Positions 46,150-56,608 are shown, numbered from the stretch's first letter. The stretch is DNA of 64,000 nt from Deltaproteobacteria bacterium (GCA_016930835.1 JAFGGA010000204.1:20801-84800), one strand, 5' to 3'. The notes: generated by a model from the sequence alone, not told the origin. Program-made: numbers and translations.

Positions 46150-47383
46150 GCTCTTTCTCCCTTTGTTATGAAAAGCCTTTTGCCATTCTTTTTAGGAATA
46201 CAGCTTTGTTCAATCTTTATATCGGACAATCAAGGCCGCACCTTTAATATTTAACAAGTTTTAAACACTTATTTTTCAAGCTAAAACCAACATTTACGGC
46301 CTTGATTCAACCCCCAACCATCTTTCTATGGGCTTACTGCCAAAACAAAAGAAGTCTAGCACTATCGGATAAGGGTTCCCCAAAAAGTGAGATGGAGCCT
46401 TCCATTGATCCCCCCTCCCCTCGAGGCTGAGTCATAATACCTAAAAACCATAACCCCCCGGACGAACGGAGCGCCTGTCCTCCACTGTGGCTATGCTGCG
46501 GAGGGCGCAAGGTCCGAAATCTAGAAGTATGATAGAATATTAAGAAATTCCGGATTTCGGCTCGCATCTCGTACGGTGAGGTTTGTCCAGGATGACGAAT
46601 TGAGATATCGTCTCCAAGCGAGGGAAAGGGGCCGGGGGAAGCGACTTCGGGCATTCATGGATAGATACTCATGAAAGAGAGGGGTATTGATCCGGTGACC
46701 GCCCATATTACAGGCTTGAACAAAATGCCGACATGACAGGGTCATATTTTTGACGATGAAAATATCGTTTCAAGGCTTTCCATCGCAAACACCCACAATC
46801 CTTATAAGCCCTGTTCAATTGATGACATCCTGCTCCTATGGCCTTGATTCCATGGCGAGTATCGCTGTTGTGGCTATCCGGATGATTTGCAAATAAAAGA
46901 GAGGTTTGTCTAAAGGCGATTCAGCACTGATAGATTGGGCGTTGTACAATAAAATAGTCGCATTGTCATTGCTTCTTCCTATTAACGCCGGATGAGAGAC
47001 ATGAAGTGAGCGCGAGTGGCCCCGTTTTGATAAATTTGTTGATGGCCATGCAACAGCTTCCCCTCCATGAAGTCTTTTTGAACAGAGGCGAACATCATCC
47101 GACTAGCGGCCCGGCACAAACCCGGATATCTGGGGTAAAACGGATTGCCCGACCAAAATCATGCGTCATTTCGAATTCCCAAACCGAAACCTCACCAGCA
47201 GATGTAAGATGTTTCCATAGCCCTTGCGAAGTCGGGGGTACCTCGTTGGTTCTGTGCATTGCCCGGCACACACGACAAGTTTACCGGCTCGGCTATGCTG
47301 CTTCTGGATCCCTGCCGCAGTTGATCCCTTACTTGATACGGGATTGGGGTGACGACTTTTTACGATTTCGTCAATAATGAAAT
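46150..47383. other. 1.2-kb non-coding, repeat-rich region
   Basis: No convincing gene. A sigma-28-like promoter lies at its left end. A minus frame of ~70 codons (46926 to ~46708, including GIKAIGAGCHQLNRAYKDCG) shows no recognised family. Fragments of the CCCCCTCCCCTCGAG element (~46408) and of the GACTTTTTACGA repeat (47354-47365) are present. Possibly the debris of lost genes. Confidence 0.55.
46219..46246 (-). promoter_or_regulatory. Sigma-28 type promoter for the M23 peptidase operon
   Basis: Minus-strand TAAAGGTG, 12-base spacer, TCCGATAT. Same spacing as the flagellin and fliD promoters. About 63 bases of leader to the ATG at 46149. Confidence 0.6.
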
Positions 47384-48190
47384 TTAAAGGAATAATAATA
47401 GGCTTACTGCCATAATGAACATACCCGCGATTAGACCACCGATAGCTAAATGATGTTCACCATATTCTTCAGCTGTAGGTAGTAACTCATCAAGAGAGAT
47501 GTAAACCATAATCCCCGCAACACTGGCAAAGACAAATCCAAATGTAAAGTCGTTGAAAAATTGCTTTAGAAGAAAATAGCCGATCAATGCCCCAACAGGC
47601 TCAGCAAGACCTGAGAGAAATGACAAAACAAAAGCCTTGTTTCTGCTTTGTGTCGCATAGTAAATTGGCGCAGAAACGGCAAGTCCTTCGGGAATATTGT
47701 GAATGGCAATAGCAACGGCAATACTTATTCCAAGTGTCGGATCTGACAAGCCACTCATAAAAGTAGCAAGACCTTCTGGGAAATTATGAATCCCAATCGC
47801 TAAAGCGGAAAATACTCCCATCCTTAATAATCTTGCTTTATCCTTGTCGGATGATTGCTCAATTTTTTTTTCGGTATTCATTTCATGTGGATTCTCATAA
47901 GCAGGTACCAACTTATCGATCAAAGCGATTACGAAAATACCACAGAAAAAGGCGATAACCGTCCAAACATATCCGCATTTGTCTCCCAAAGATGATGACA
48001 GTGAGTCTTTTGCTTTAACGAATATTTCTATCATTGAAACATAAAGCATTACACCCGCGGAAAAACCTAAGGAGATTGTAAGTATTTTAGGATTGAATGT
48101 TTTGGACAGTAAACCTATAAAACTGCCAATTCCTGTGGATAAACCGGCAAATAAGGTGAATGAAAATGCAAATAATATGTTCCCTTCCAT
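47384..48190 (-). CDS. zupT: ZIP family metal transporter (ZupT-like)
   Basis: 268 residues, about eight membrane segments. Metal-binding motifs HNFPEGLATF and HNIPEGLAVS in consecutive helices are the ZIP signature. A variable acidic loop (NTEKKIEQSSDKDK) lies between helices 3 and 4. It imports zinc and other divalent metals. The gene is AT-richer than its surroundings by eye and stands alone between two inverted TGACTTTTTACGA-type repeats, suggesting acquisition as a unit. Confidence 0.93.
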   Translation of the reverse strand: MEGNILFAFSFTLFAGLSTGIGSFIGLLSKTFNPKILTISLGFSAGVMLYVSMIEIFVKAKDSLSSSLGDKCGYVWTVIAFFCGIFVIALIDKLVPAYENPHEMNTEKKIEQSSDKDKARLLRMGVFSALAIGIHNFPEGLATFMSGLSDPTLGISIAVAIAIHNIPEGLAVSAPIYYATQSRNKAFVLSFLSGLAEPVGALIGYFLLKQFFNDFTFGFVFASVAGIMVYISLDELLPTAEEYGEHHLAIGGLIAGMFIMAVSLLLFL

Positions 48191-48573
48191 AAGTTATTTT
48201 CCTGCATTTGGGGGGATGTAATTGACTATCGTGACAAGCTCTAGGTATTCTACTTATCCATATAGAAAACAACATATATAATTAGCCAATAAATGATGGA
48301 CTCGTAAAAAGTCAAAAAACATCCATTTTTATCATTCCGGCCTGCCTGTGCGTGTCGGCCCGCAGACAGGCGAAGGCCGGAATCCAGTCTTTTCAAGAAG
48401 AAGGTATCCGCCTCCACCCAAAACCAGGCCTTTAGTGCTCTCTTATTCCTATACCGCTAGGTATTACAGCGGGAATCTAGTTGGCTTAAAAATGTCCCAA
48501 GGGCTTAAAAGCCAAAACGTTTACCGTTTGACATCGTAAAAGCTGAATGCTGACGGCTGATCGCTGCTTTTCA
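48191..48573. repeat. Dispersed repeats beside zupT
   Basis: 48302-48313 (TCGTAAAAAGTC) is the inverted partner of 47354-47365. 48336-48393 is a CATTCCGGCCTGCC ... GGCGAAGGCCGGAATCCAG hairpin, a variant of the 36533 element. 48541-48565 is an AGCTGAATGCTGACGGCTGA repeat also found near 61848. No gene. Confidence 0.6.
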
Positions 48574-49149
48574 TCAATTCACCAAAGGCTGCAATATGTT
48601 TAGCGCCTTATCGATCCGATCTTGGCTGTGGGTATGGGGTTCGGTCAGGGCGTCTCGAACCTCGGAGAAGGCGGATCTGAACTCGGAAAGCATGATCTCC
48701 AATTCCTGGATGGTATCGGCCGCGCTCTTCTCGGTTACTTCCATGGCATTTCGCAGGTCCGTTGCGGCCTTGATCAAGGCCCTCATGTCATCGATCTTGT
48801 TGAGCCTGATAATGAGTTCATCAAAGTTGATGGGCTTGGTGAGAAAATCCGTGGCGCCTTTTTTCATGGCCTCTACGGCCGATTCCACGGATATGTAACC
48901 CGTCAAAAGAATCACTTCCGTATGTGGATAAAGTCTCTTAATGTTTTCCAGCACACCCATACCGTCTGTTTCTCCGGGCATCAGCAGATCCGTCAGGACC
49001 ACGTCAAACGGTTCTCCGGCGATACGTCTCAAGGCATCATCACCATCATGAGTGGTCTCCACCTCAAACCCTTCTTTTCGTAATCTCTTCGCCAGAAGGG
49101 AGAGGGTCACGGGATCATCTTCCACGATGAGTATTTTCAAGGTTCCCAT
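48574..49149 (-). CDS. Response regulator with C-terminal helical extension
   Basis: 191 residues. Receiver domain ~5-122 with ILIVEDDPVT, Asp in VVLTDLLMPGETDG, LLTGYISVE and FLTKPINFDE. The final ~65 residues are helical (IQELEIMLSEFRSAFSEVRD) without a recognisable output domain. It is the last gene of the chemosensory cluster, 16 bases after cheR, and may serve as its output in place of CheY. Confidence 0.85.
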   Translation of the reverse strand: MGTLKILIVEDDPVTLSLLAKRLRKEGFEVETTHDGDDALRRIAGEPFDVVLTDLLMPGETDGMGVLENIKRLYPHTEVILLTGYISVESAVEAMKKGATDFLTKPINFDELIIRLNKIDDMRALIKAATDLRNAMEVTEKSAADTIQELEIMLSEFRSAFSEVRDALTEPHTHSQDRIDKALNILQPLVN

Positions 49150-49165
49150 GGTGGCATACCTGCTC

Positions 49166-50005
49166 TCATTTCAACTGATAAAAGATCGACCGCAAATGTC
49201 TTTGAGGCTCGAAACGCGGACAAATGCCCGTTAATGATTCTGTGGAACCGATGACGAGATAGCCATCTGGTTCCAATACATCCGCGATCCGATTAAAAAG
49301 CTTTTTCCGGTCCTCCAGGGTAAAATAAATGGCCACATTCCTGCAAAAAATGATATCGAATTTACCCAGACTATTAAACGGTTCCATCAAATTCAATTTT
49401 TTGAACAGGGCCATGGCCCGGATGTCGTCCTTGATCTTCCAATGACTGCCGTTTGGATGGAAATATCGTTCGAGTTTGTCTCTATCCAACCCGCGCTCGA
49501 TCTCAAATTTGTTATATTGCCCGTAACTTGCTTGGGCAATAGCCTTATCCGATATGTCGGTGCCCAGAAGCTTGACATTATATTTGGTTTGGTTGGGTAA
49601 CAGCTCTCTTAATACGATAGCAAGGCTATAGACCTCCTGGCCGGTTGAACAGGCTGAACTCCAGATGCGCAAGGTGATGGGTGAATTGGGGAATGATTTG
49701 GACGTCCGTTTGTCGATCAGTTCAGGCAGAAGCTTGTGACGAAACAACTCAAACGGCGAATGATCCCTGAAAAACAAGGTCTCGTTGGTGGTCATGGCAT
49801 TGATAATTTTACGTTCCAATGTGCGGCCGGCATCCTGCTTGGCCTTATGATACAGTTCAAGGTAGGACTTGCAACCATGTTCGTCAATCAGCCCGCTCAG
49901 CCTTGTTTCAATCAGGTATGCCTTTTTCTCATCGAGCGCGATACCGGTTATCTGGTAGATATATTGGGATATGATCTTTATTTCGTCGGGGTTGATCTTA
50001 ATCAT
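49166..50005 (-). CDS. cheR: Chemoreceptor methyltransferase CheR
   Basis: 279 residues, the standard CheR length. N-terminal helical domain (YQITGIALDEKKAYLIETRL), then NAMTTNETLFFRD, the SAM-binding WSSACSTGQEVYSLAIV and the CheR motif FDIIFCRNVAIYF. It methylates glutamates of the chemoreceptor encoded in the same cluster. 36 bases downstream of cheB. Confidence 0.95.
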   Translation of the reverse strand: MIKINPDEIKIISQYIYQITGIALDEKKAYLIETRLSGLIDEHGCKSYLELYHKAKQDAGRTLERKIINAMTTNETLFFRDHSPFELFRHKLLPELIDKRTSKSFPNSPITLRIWSSACSTGQEVYSLAIVLRELLPNQTKYNVKLLGTDISDKAIAQASYGQYNKFEIERGLDRDKLERYFHPNGSHWKIKDDIRAMALFKKLNLMEPFNSLGKFDIIFCRNVAIYFTLEDRKKLFNRIADVLEPDGYLVIGSTESLTGICPRFEPQRHLRSIFYQLK

Positions 50006-50041
50006 TATATTTCAGCCCGCTCAAAAGCAGGTTATATATCC

Positions 50042-51193
50042 TCAATGGTATATTCCTTTTACCGCGTTCATGATCACTTCCGCGATCTTATCCAAAGGCG
50101 CGATAACATCCACGATACCTTTTTCGATCGGTTCTTTGGGCATCCCGTAAACAACGCATGTCTCTTCATTTTGCGCAATGATGAAAGATCCGGTCCTTTT
50201 CATTAATTTCAACCCGAGGCTGCCGTCCGAGCCCATGCCGGTCATGATAACGCCAGCGGATCGGCCCACATAATGCTGGGAGATAGATCTGAAAAGGTAG
50301 TCCACCGAGGGCTTGCAACTGTTTTCCGGCGGATCATCCGTGATTCGGATAATCCGGCTTTTCCCATCGGCGCCGGCCACAACCTTCATCTGTTTACCCC
50401 CGGGTGCGATATAGGCCTTATTGGGCTTTACAACCTCCCCGTCAACAGCCTCTTTCACGTCAAACCCGCATTTGGAATCCAAATTTTTAGCTAGAGATTG
50501 CGTGAAAATGGCAGGCATGTGTTGTACAATCAGGATAGGAACATTGATGTCACCGGGAAGTTGGGGCATCATCTGAGCCAGGGCCTTGGGACCGCCCGTT
50601 GAAATCCCAATCCCGACGATCTCGGGTCTCGCTCTTATATTTTCCGCAAGTCTCTTCATCCGTTGAACCACGTCATCGTGGCCCTTGGACTTTCTCGTGG
50701 GTGGTTGCGGTTGAAACACGGAGGTGGTGGAAGAAGAGCCTTTTAGTATGCTTTTGATCTCCTGACGCCGTGCAAAAGCCTTAAGCATGGGGCCGATGGC
50801 GTTCTTTATCTGTTGCCGGCTTTCCTCCATGGAGTCGGCTTCAGGCTTTGTGATAAAATCAAAGGCACCTAATTCCAGGGCTTGCATGGTCAGATCGCCG
50901 CCCTTGCGGGTGAGAGTGCTTAAAACAATTACACCGACATCACGGGATTGTTCTTGTAAACTGGCGAGTACGTCAATACCGTTCATTTCGGGCATCTCGA
51001 TATCCAGGGTCAAAAGATCCGGTTTAAGTGAATCGATCTTTGACATGGCTATCTTACCATTACTAGCGGTGCCGACCACTTCCACATCAGGTATTTCGCT
51101 CAGGACATCGCTTACCGCTTTTCGATAAACAACGGTATCATCCACGACAAGTACTCTTAATGGTCCACCTTTTTGCAAGTGAAAGCCTCCCAT
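50042..51193 (-). CDS. cheB: Protein-glutamate methylesterase CheB
   Basis: 383 residues. Receiver ~12-125 (VLVVDDTVVYRKAV, Asp in LLTLDIEMPEMNG). Methylesterase domain ~190-380 with catalytic Ser in GIGISTGGPKA, His in IVQHMP and Asp in MTGMGSDG. A TTG five codons in (51178) has a better GGGAGG ribosome site than the ATG at 51193 and may be the true start. Counteracts CheR in receptor adaptation. Confidence 0.95.
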   Translation of the reverse strand: MGGFHLQKGGPLRVLVVDDTVVYRKAVSDVLSEIPDVEVVGTASNGKIAMSKIDSLKPDLLTLDIEMPEMNGIDVLASLQEQSRDVGVIVLSTLTRKGGDLTMQALELGAFDFITKPEADSMEESRQQIKNAIGPMLKAFARRQEIKSILKGSSSTTSVFQPQPPTRKSKGHDDVVQRMKRLAENIRARPEIVGIGISTGGPKALAQMMPQLPGDINVPILIVQHMPAIFTQSLAKNLDSKCGFDVKEAVDGEVVKPNKAYIAPGGKQMKVVAGADGKSRIIRITDDPPENSCKPSVDYLFRSISQHYVGRSAGVIMTGMGSDGSLGLKLMKRTGSFIIAQNEETCVVYGMPKEPIEKGIVDVIAPLDKIAEVIMNAVKGIYH

Positions 51194-51214
51194 TCAATCA
51201 CGAGGTTTTAAATA

Positions 51215-51676
51215 CTACATCTCTTCTTCCTTTAAGACCTCTTCCGCGTCGAGGATGCCGATCAAACTGTTTTCAGCCTTGACCACTCCATCAAAGTACC
51301 TGCCTTGCACACCTCCAATGTTAGCCGGAGGTGACTCAATCTTTTCCAGCTCCGTCCTGACCACATCCCCGATACGGTCCACCATAAGCCCGATATATTC
51401 ATTATTGGAATTGACGATGATGTTTCTCGTATCAGCGGTTCGCCTGGTACTGGTCAGACCAAGTTTTCTGCCGAGGTCGATGATGGTTACGATCTGTCCA
51501 CGCAGGTTCAAGATACCTTTCACATATTCCGGAGCCTGAGGAACTTCCGTCATGTCCAAAAGCTTGTTGATCTCTTGAACCTTAAGGATATCCATGCCGC
51601 ATAGGGCGTCACCGATATAAAAAGTGGCCAATTCAACCATCTTTTGACTTTTTATGGTTTCCTTTTGTTTTGCCAT
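51215..51676 (-). CDS. cheW: Coupling protein CheW
   Basis: 153 residues with AAGGGGG ribosome site. SH3-like CheW fold: LATFYIGDALCGMDILKVQE, VKGILNLRGQIVTIIDLGRK, LMVDRIGDVVRT. It couples the receptor to the CheA kinase. 18 bases downstream of the chemoreceptor gene. Confidence 0.95.
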   Translation of the reverse strand: MAKQKETIKSQKMVELATFYIGDALCGMDILKVQEINKLLDMTEVPQAPEYVKGILNLRGQIVTIIDLGRKLGLTSTRRTADTRNIIVNSNNEYIGLMVDRIGDVVRTELEKIESPPANIGGVQGRYFDGVVKAENSLIGILDAEEVLKEEEM

Positions 51677-51694
51677 ATTCCCCCTTCCTCTCCA

Positions 51695-53371
51695 TTAGAC
51701 TCTGAATTTTCCGATTGTCTCTCTTAATTGATCCGTCAGCATAAGCAGCTCTTCCGAACTCATCTGCACGTGGACACTGCTGTTTGTAATATCTCTCGCC
51801 GCCGTGTTGACTTCCGTAATATCCTTCGCAATCTCTTCGGCGACCGTGGAGGTCTGGCCCACGTTTTCATTAATATCCATGATCCCCTCGGATGCGTGGG
51901 CCACACTCCTGGCGATTTCTTTTGTTGTGACGGATTGTTCTTCAACCGCCGCAGCGATGGATGTGATAATCTCATTAACGTCATGGATCACTTTGGAGAT
52001 TTCCCCGATCTGTAAAACCGTATTTTGGGTTGAATCTTGCATTCCCCCGATCTGTCTCTCAATATCTTCAGTCGCTTCAGCGGTTTGCCTGGCCAGTGTT
52101 TTCACCTCGTTTGCGACAACGGCGAACCCTTTTCCCGATTCACCGGCGCGAGCGGCCTCAATGGTCGCATTCAGGGCCAAAAGATTGGTTTTCTCTGAAA
52201 TCTTGGTGATGGTTTCGGTGATTTTACTGATCTGCCGCGCCACCTTCCCCAACTCATCCACTTTTTCCGATGCCTTGGTGGTTGTCACCACTGCTTGTCC
52301 CGTGATAACACGCGCATTTTCAGAATTTTTGGCGATCTCGTGGATCACCGCAGTCATGCCTTCCGTGGACTCGGCCATCATGCCTACATTCGTTGAAGTC
52401 TGTTCAATGGCGGCCGCGACCGAATGGATATTGAAATTCATCCCCTCCGCGGATGCCGTAACGGAATCAGCCATGGAGGATGTCTGTTTGGCGCCCAGAG
52501 ACATCTGTTTTGAGAGAACCGACAGATCACTGGATGAGGAAGCCAAGGTCTCAACGGCAATCATGACTTCACGAACCATTTTTCGCAGACTGTCATTAAC
52601 GATATTCATGCGTGCGCAAATATGGCTGATCTCATTTCGTCCTTTTACGTCAATGGTATGGGTAAAATCTCCCTCCTCCAATTTCGCGGCGGCATCCAAT
52701 AAATGATACAGAGGTCGGTTGATAAGTCGCCGAAACAAGAAATAAAATACCAGGAGGGCCGCCACCAAAACCAAGCAGGCGATCATGATAATATGATTTT
52801 GAATTGCAGGCAAAGACCCGATCGCCTGGTCGGTAGATACCCGTAACGTTATACCGCCTAGAACCTTTTGAGACGATTCATGACAACCCAAACAGCGGGA
52901 ATCGTTCATAACGGGACGTGAGGCAATCAAAGAGGATTGATGATTACCTTCACCGTAAAATGGCTTCAAGTTGAAGTGACCTGCTACCAGCATGGATCGG
53001 ATCTCTTCCAAAGTGGCGTTATCCTGAATAACGGACGATAAGGCCTTCCCTGTCATTGCCTTGTCATGAGCAAACGTGATACGCCGGTCCGTATTATAGA
53101 TAAAAATATCCAAGTCCGGCATGGATCGGGCGATTTCACTTATTCCAGCCTGAACAATATCCTTATCTCCTTTGGACAGGGTGTCGATGATCACTCCTTG
53201 GATTGACGTCAGAAGCATATGGTATGGTTGTTCAAGTAATCTATCTACGAAATCGTGTTGTCCCCGGATATTCAGAAACGCTATGGATCCAATGGTGACA
53301 ATCCATATCAAAGACACGATCGCCAGTATCTGGACCAGGAGGTGTTCTCTAAAAAAGGCGACAAGCTTCAA
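51695..53371 (-). CDS. Methyl-accepting chemotaxis protein with CxxCH motif
   Basis: 558 residues from a TTG with AAGGGG eight bases upstream. Membrane segment ~10-30, periplasmic domain ~31-190, second segment ~193-213, HAMP, then the signalling coiled coil with hairpin tip [20 protein letters not shown]. The periplasmic domain contains CLGCH at residues 160-164, a covalent c-type haem attachment motif, suggesting sensing of redox state, oxygen or a gas, as in DcrA-like receptors. Encoded just after cheA. Confidence 0.93.
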   Translation of the reverse strand: MKLVAFFREHLLVQILAIVSLIWIVTIGSIAFLNIRGQHDFVDRLLEQPYHMLLTSIQGVIIDTLSKGDKDIVQAGISEIARSMPDLDIFIYNTDRRITFAHDKAMTGKALSSVIQDNATLEEIRSMLVAGHFNLKPFYGEGNHQSSLIASRPVMNDSRCLGCHESSQKVLGGITLRVSTDQAIGSLPAIQNHIIMIACLVLVAALLVFYFLFRRLINRPLYHLLDAAAKLEEGDFTHTIDVKGRNEISHICARMNIVNDSLRKMVREVMIAVETLASSSSDLSVLSKQMSLGAKQTSSMADSVTASAEGMNFNIHSVAAAIEQTSTNVGMMAESTEGMTAVIHEIAKNSENARVITGQAVVTTTKASEKVDELGKVARQISKITETITKISEKTNLLALNATIEAARAGESGKGFAVVANEVKTLARQTAEATEDIERQIGGMQDSTQNTVLQIGEISKVIHDVNEIITSIAAAVEEQSVTTKEIARSVAHASEGIMDINENVGQTSTVAEEIAKDITEVNTAARDITNSSVHVQMSSEELLMLTDQLRETIGKFRV

Positions 53372-53383
53372 TCACGAATCCCC

Positions 53384-56300
53384 TTATTTCTTTTTCAAAA
53401 ACCGATAAACGCTCTCCATAAGTTTATCCCGGTCCAGCTTGATTTGATAATCATCAATACCCACGTCTTTACCCTTGGCCACATCCTCATCACTGGCCAT
53501 GGTCGTCAGTGCAATGATGGGTAAATCGGAAAACCGTTTATCTCCTCTTATTTTTTTGGCAAACCCGAATCCGTCCAGATTGGGCATTTCAATATCCGTT
53601 ATCACCAGTGAGAGGTCTTTCGCGTGTTTTTGCATAAGATCCCATGCGATCAAGCCGTCTTCCGCCTCAATGACCTCATATCCATCATCCTCCAGGAACT
53701 CTTTGACCTGGCTTCTGAAAAAATTGGAGTCTTCGGCATACAAAATAATCGCGTTTTTGGAATCCGTTTCCGGCGTCTCCATATCTTTCCCTTCAAACCA
53801 TTCCGGATTAATACTTTTAACGAGTCCAATGATGTCCACAATCAATGTGGTATAATCACGGATGATAGCCGAGCCCTTGATGCCGTTCTGTTTGAGCGTG
53901 GTGGTATCGATATCAATAGATTCCTCAATAGCATCCAGCGGCGGCGTGGCCAGGAGCCCGATCTCACGGTTCGCGACGGTGAAAACAATGACCAGGAGTT
54001 CCTCTTTATCGGCTAAAGGCCTAACCTTGGCTGCTTCCTCAATGGCGAATAATGGAAGGCTGTATCCCCGATATTGCATGACCCTTTTATTACCGACTTC
54101 TTCGATGTCAGACTTTTTGATCTTTTCAATGCGCTCTACAAAACCCAAAGGAACGGCGAATTGTTCTTCCTCCGCGTTCCGGAATATCAGCATGGACTGG
54201 ACGTCTTGTTGTACCGCGGCCTGTTGTTGTTCGCGCGCCACCTCCATGGCTCGATCCGTGCCTTCCATTGAGGTCAATTGGGCCATTTGCGAAAGCCCGG
54301 CCACATCCAGGATCAGTGCCACTCGACCATCTCCCATAATGGTGGCACCGGCGTATCCTTTACAGTGTTTGAGGTGCCGTCCCAGCGGCTTGACCACGAT
54401 TTCTTCGGAATCGTGTAATTCATCCACCACCAGGCCATATTTTAAGGCGCCGGTATAAACGACAACGATATTAACAGCACTGGATGCATGATACCTTCTG
54501 TCTGAATTTTGCCGACGCTTATCCGTTGTTTCATCCGAATCGACACGATCATCCGTTTGTTCGTTCATCTCTTCGGGTTGCTCCCCTCTTCCGGCCTGTG
54601 TGGACCTCTTAAATGGACTTCGTTTGGACCTTCGGTCGGCTATATCCTTGCGGCGGTCTTGTTTTTCCCTTTTTTCCTTGGGATCCATATAGATCCGGTC
54701 AATATCGATGACATCGGCCAGGCGGATCAAGGGAAGAAGATTACCGCGTAAACGGACCACTTCGGCATCCCCGACCTTCTCTATGCGATTTTTTACTTGA
54801 TCAGCCGGGATGCGAAAGAGTTCTTCCAGATTCACCTGGGGGATGGCATATCGCTCTCCACCGGCGGAGATGAGCTGACTCGGGATAATGGCTAAGGTGA
54901 GCGGCAGTTTGATGTTGATGGTGGTGCCCTTCCCCATGACCGAATCGATCTCCACAACACCCCCTAATTTATCGAGATTGGTCTTGACCACATCCATTCC
55001 AACACCGCGACCTGACACATCGCTCACCTCATCGGCGGTGGAAAATCCCGGCAGAAAAACCAGATTGACCTTTTCCTTGTCGGACATGATCATGGCTTGA
55101 TTCTCGCTGATAAGCCCTTTTGATTGGGCCGCTGCGGCCAATCTTGAAGGGTCAATGCCTTTCCCATCGTCCCGGATCTCGATATTCACCTGTCCCGCTT
55201 CGTGATAGGCCCGTAGGTGAACATGTCCAGTCACGTCCTTGCCTGCCTTCCTTCTCACATCCGGCTTCTCAATCCCGTGATCCACGGCATTCCGGACAAG
55301 GTGGGTCAGCGGATCATTGATCGCCTCAAGGATAGTCTTATCCAACTCGACCCCTTCACCGTCAATGGTGAGGCGGACCTCTTTTTTCAGGTCTCTGGCC
55401 AGATCTCTTACCACTCTGGGAAACTTGTTGAGGACATTGCCGATGGGTTGCATGCGCGTCAACATGATCGCCTCTTGGATCTCCGATGTAATGAGGTCCA
55501 GGTGTTGGCCGGACGCTTCTATGGAACGAAAGTCCTTCAACGTAATGGCTTGAAGCAGCTGGTTCCGGCCCAGTACCAGCTCACCGGCCAGGTTCATGAG
55601 GGAATCCAGAAGGCCGACGGACACCCTTAGACTCGTTTCAGTGGAGAGGATACCGGGGGCCGTCTTTTGCTTTTTGTCGTCCTCGGACTTCTGCCCGGCG
55701 GATAAGGGTTGAAAAGGGGTTGGAATCTCTTCTTCGTCGACGGTTATTTCTTTTTTTGAGGGTTCCGTGCTCGGGCTCAATGTCTGTTCCTCCGGCATAG
55801 AGATTTCAAAGATCTTAGGCTTTCCAACCGGTTGAACAATAAAATCAGGAGTGAGTTCAAAGACCCTTTCTTCGTCGATTTCAAAAAGGGCGTTAATCAT
55901 ATCCGGTTCCAGTATGGTGGCATATAAGACCAGGAAAGGTATTCGGTTGGAGATGATATCACTGTCCAAAAATCCTACTGCCCCCATGTCGATTTTACAA
56001 TCCAGAATAATACCACTCTCTTGCATCTTCTTCAGGAGGGCAAGCGGCGTCTTGTTTTTATTATGTATGTCATGAATGAGGTCATATTCCACGAGATAGA
56101 TAAAATTCCCTTTTTTCCTGGCATTGGAAATATCATATTTGGGGACCTTAAACACGGTCTTCCCATCCGGGAAAGAGATATCCGCCCGATCGGAGAGTTC
56201 TTCCTGCTCCCCATCGGGAAGTGAATTGGCGGTTAATGCCATCAACGCATCGATATGTTCGGAGATGTCCGTCTCATTGCTGGTGCTGACGCTGCTCAGC

Positions 56301-56608
56301 AGGTTTCTCAAGGAGTCCGAAGATAAAAGCAAAATATTTACGATCTCGGGATTCGGGATCATCTCTCTTTCACGTATCATACCTAGGACATTTTCCATCT
56401 TATGGGCCAATTCTTTGATATTGGTCAGGCCCATAAAACCGGCACCCCCTTTAATGGAATGGGCGGCACGGAACACCTTATTGACGATCTCTTCATCAAT
56501 ATCAGCTCCAGCGGCTTCGATCGCCAATAGATCATTTTCGATGTCAGATAAATGCTCCATGGACTCTTCAACATAAAGTCGCAAGGTTTCATCATCTTGG
56601 ATACTCAT
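53384..56608 (-). CDS. cheA: Hybrid CheA kinase: Hpt - kinase - CheW - CheW - REC
   Basis: 1074 residues from the ATG at 56608, which has GGAGGAG directly upstream; an in-frame start at 56647 lacks this. Hpt domain with FRAAHSIKGGAGFMGL; N-box HLVRNAVDHGIEKP; G1 IRDDGKGIDP; G2 SGRGVGMDVVK and GKGTTINIKLPLTLAI. The P5 CheW-like domain is interrupted by a highly charged insert at ~640-703 (KEKREKQDRRKD). A second CheW-like domain follows, then a receiver with LVITDIEMPNLDG. The built-in receiver may act as phosphate sink or output. Confidence 0.94.
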   Translation of the reverse strand: MSIQDDETLRLYVEESMEHLSDIENDLLAIEAAGADIDEEIVNKVFRAAHSIKGGAGFMGLTNIKELAHKMENVLGMIREREMIPNPEIVNILLLSSDSLRNLLSSVSTSNETDISEHIDALMALTANSLPDGEQEELSDRADISFPDGKTVFKVPKYDISNARKKGNFIYLVEYDLIHDIHNKNKTPLALLKKMQESGIILDCKIDMGAVGFLDSDIISNRIPFLVLYATILEPDMINALFEIDEERVFELTPDFIVQPVGKPKIFEISMPEEQTLSPSTEPSKKEITVDEEEIPTPFQPLSAGQKSEDDKKQKTAPGILSTETSLRVSVGLLDSLMNLAGELVLGRNQLLQAITLKDFRSIEASGQHLDLITSEIQEAIMLTRMQPIGNVLNKFPRVVRDLARDLKKEVRLTIDGEGVELDKTILEAINDPLTHLVRNAVDHGIEKPDVRRKAGKDVTGHVHLRAYHEAGQVNIEIRDDGKGIDPSRLAAAAQSKGLISENQAMIMSDKEKVNLVFLPGFSTADEVSDVSGRGVGMDVVKTNLDKLGGVVEIDSVMGKGTTINIKLPLTLAIIPSQLISAGGERYAIPQVNLEELFRIPADQVKNRIEKVGDAEVVRLRGNLLPLIRLADVIDIDRIYMDPKEKREKQDRRKDIADRRSKRSPFKRSTQAGRGEQPEEMNEQTDDRVDSDETTDKRRQNSDRRYHASSAVNIVVVYTGALKYGLVVDELHDSEEIVVKPLGRHLKHCKGYAGATIMGDGRVALILDVAGLSQMAQLTSMEGTDRAMEVAREQQQAAVQQDVQSMLIFRNAEEEQFAVPLGFVERIEKIKKSDIEEVGNKRVMQYRGYSLPLFAIEEAAKVRPLADKEELLVIVFTVANREIGLLATPPLDAIEESIDIDTTTLKQNGIKGSAIIRDYTTLIVDIIGLVKSINPEWFEGKDMETPETDSKNAIILYAEDSNFFRSQVKEFLEDDGYEVIEAEDGLIAWDLMQKHAKDLSLVITDIEMPNLDGFGFAKKIRGDKRFSDLPIIALTTMASDEDVAKGKDVGIDDYQIKLDRDKLMESVYRFLKKK

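Noticed and set aside
46334..46654. 106-codon minus-strand ORF
   Set aside because: Proline/arginine-rich translation of repeat-laden DNA without domain features.
47006..47377. 123-codon plus-strand ORF
   Set aside because: It is made largely of repeat sequence (CTGGATCCCTGCCGC, GACTTTTTACGA), has no family similarity and no ribosome site.
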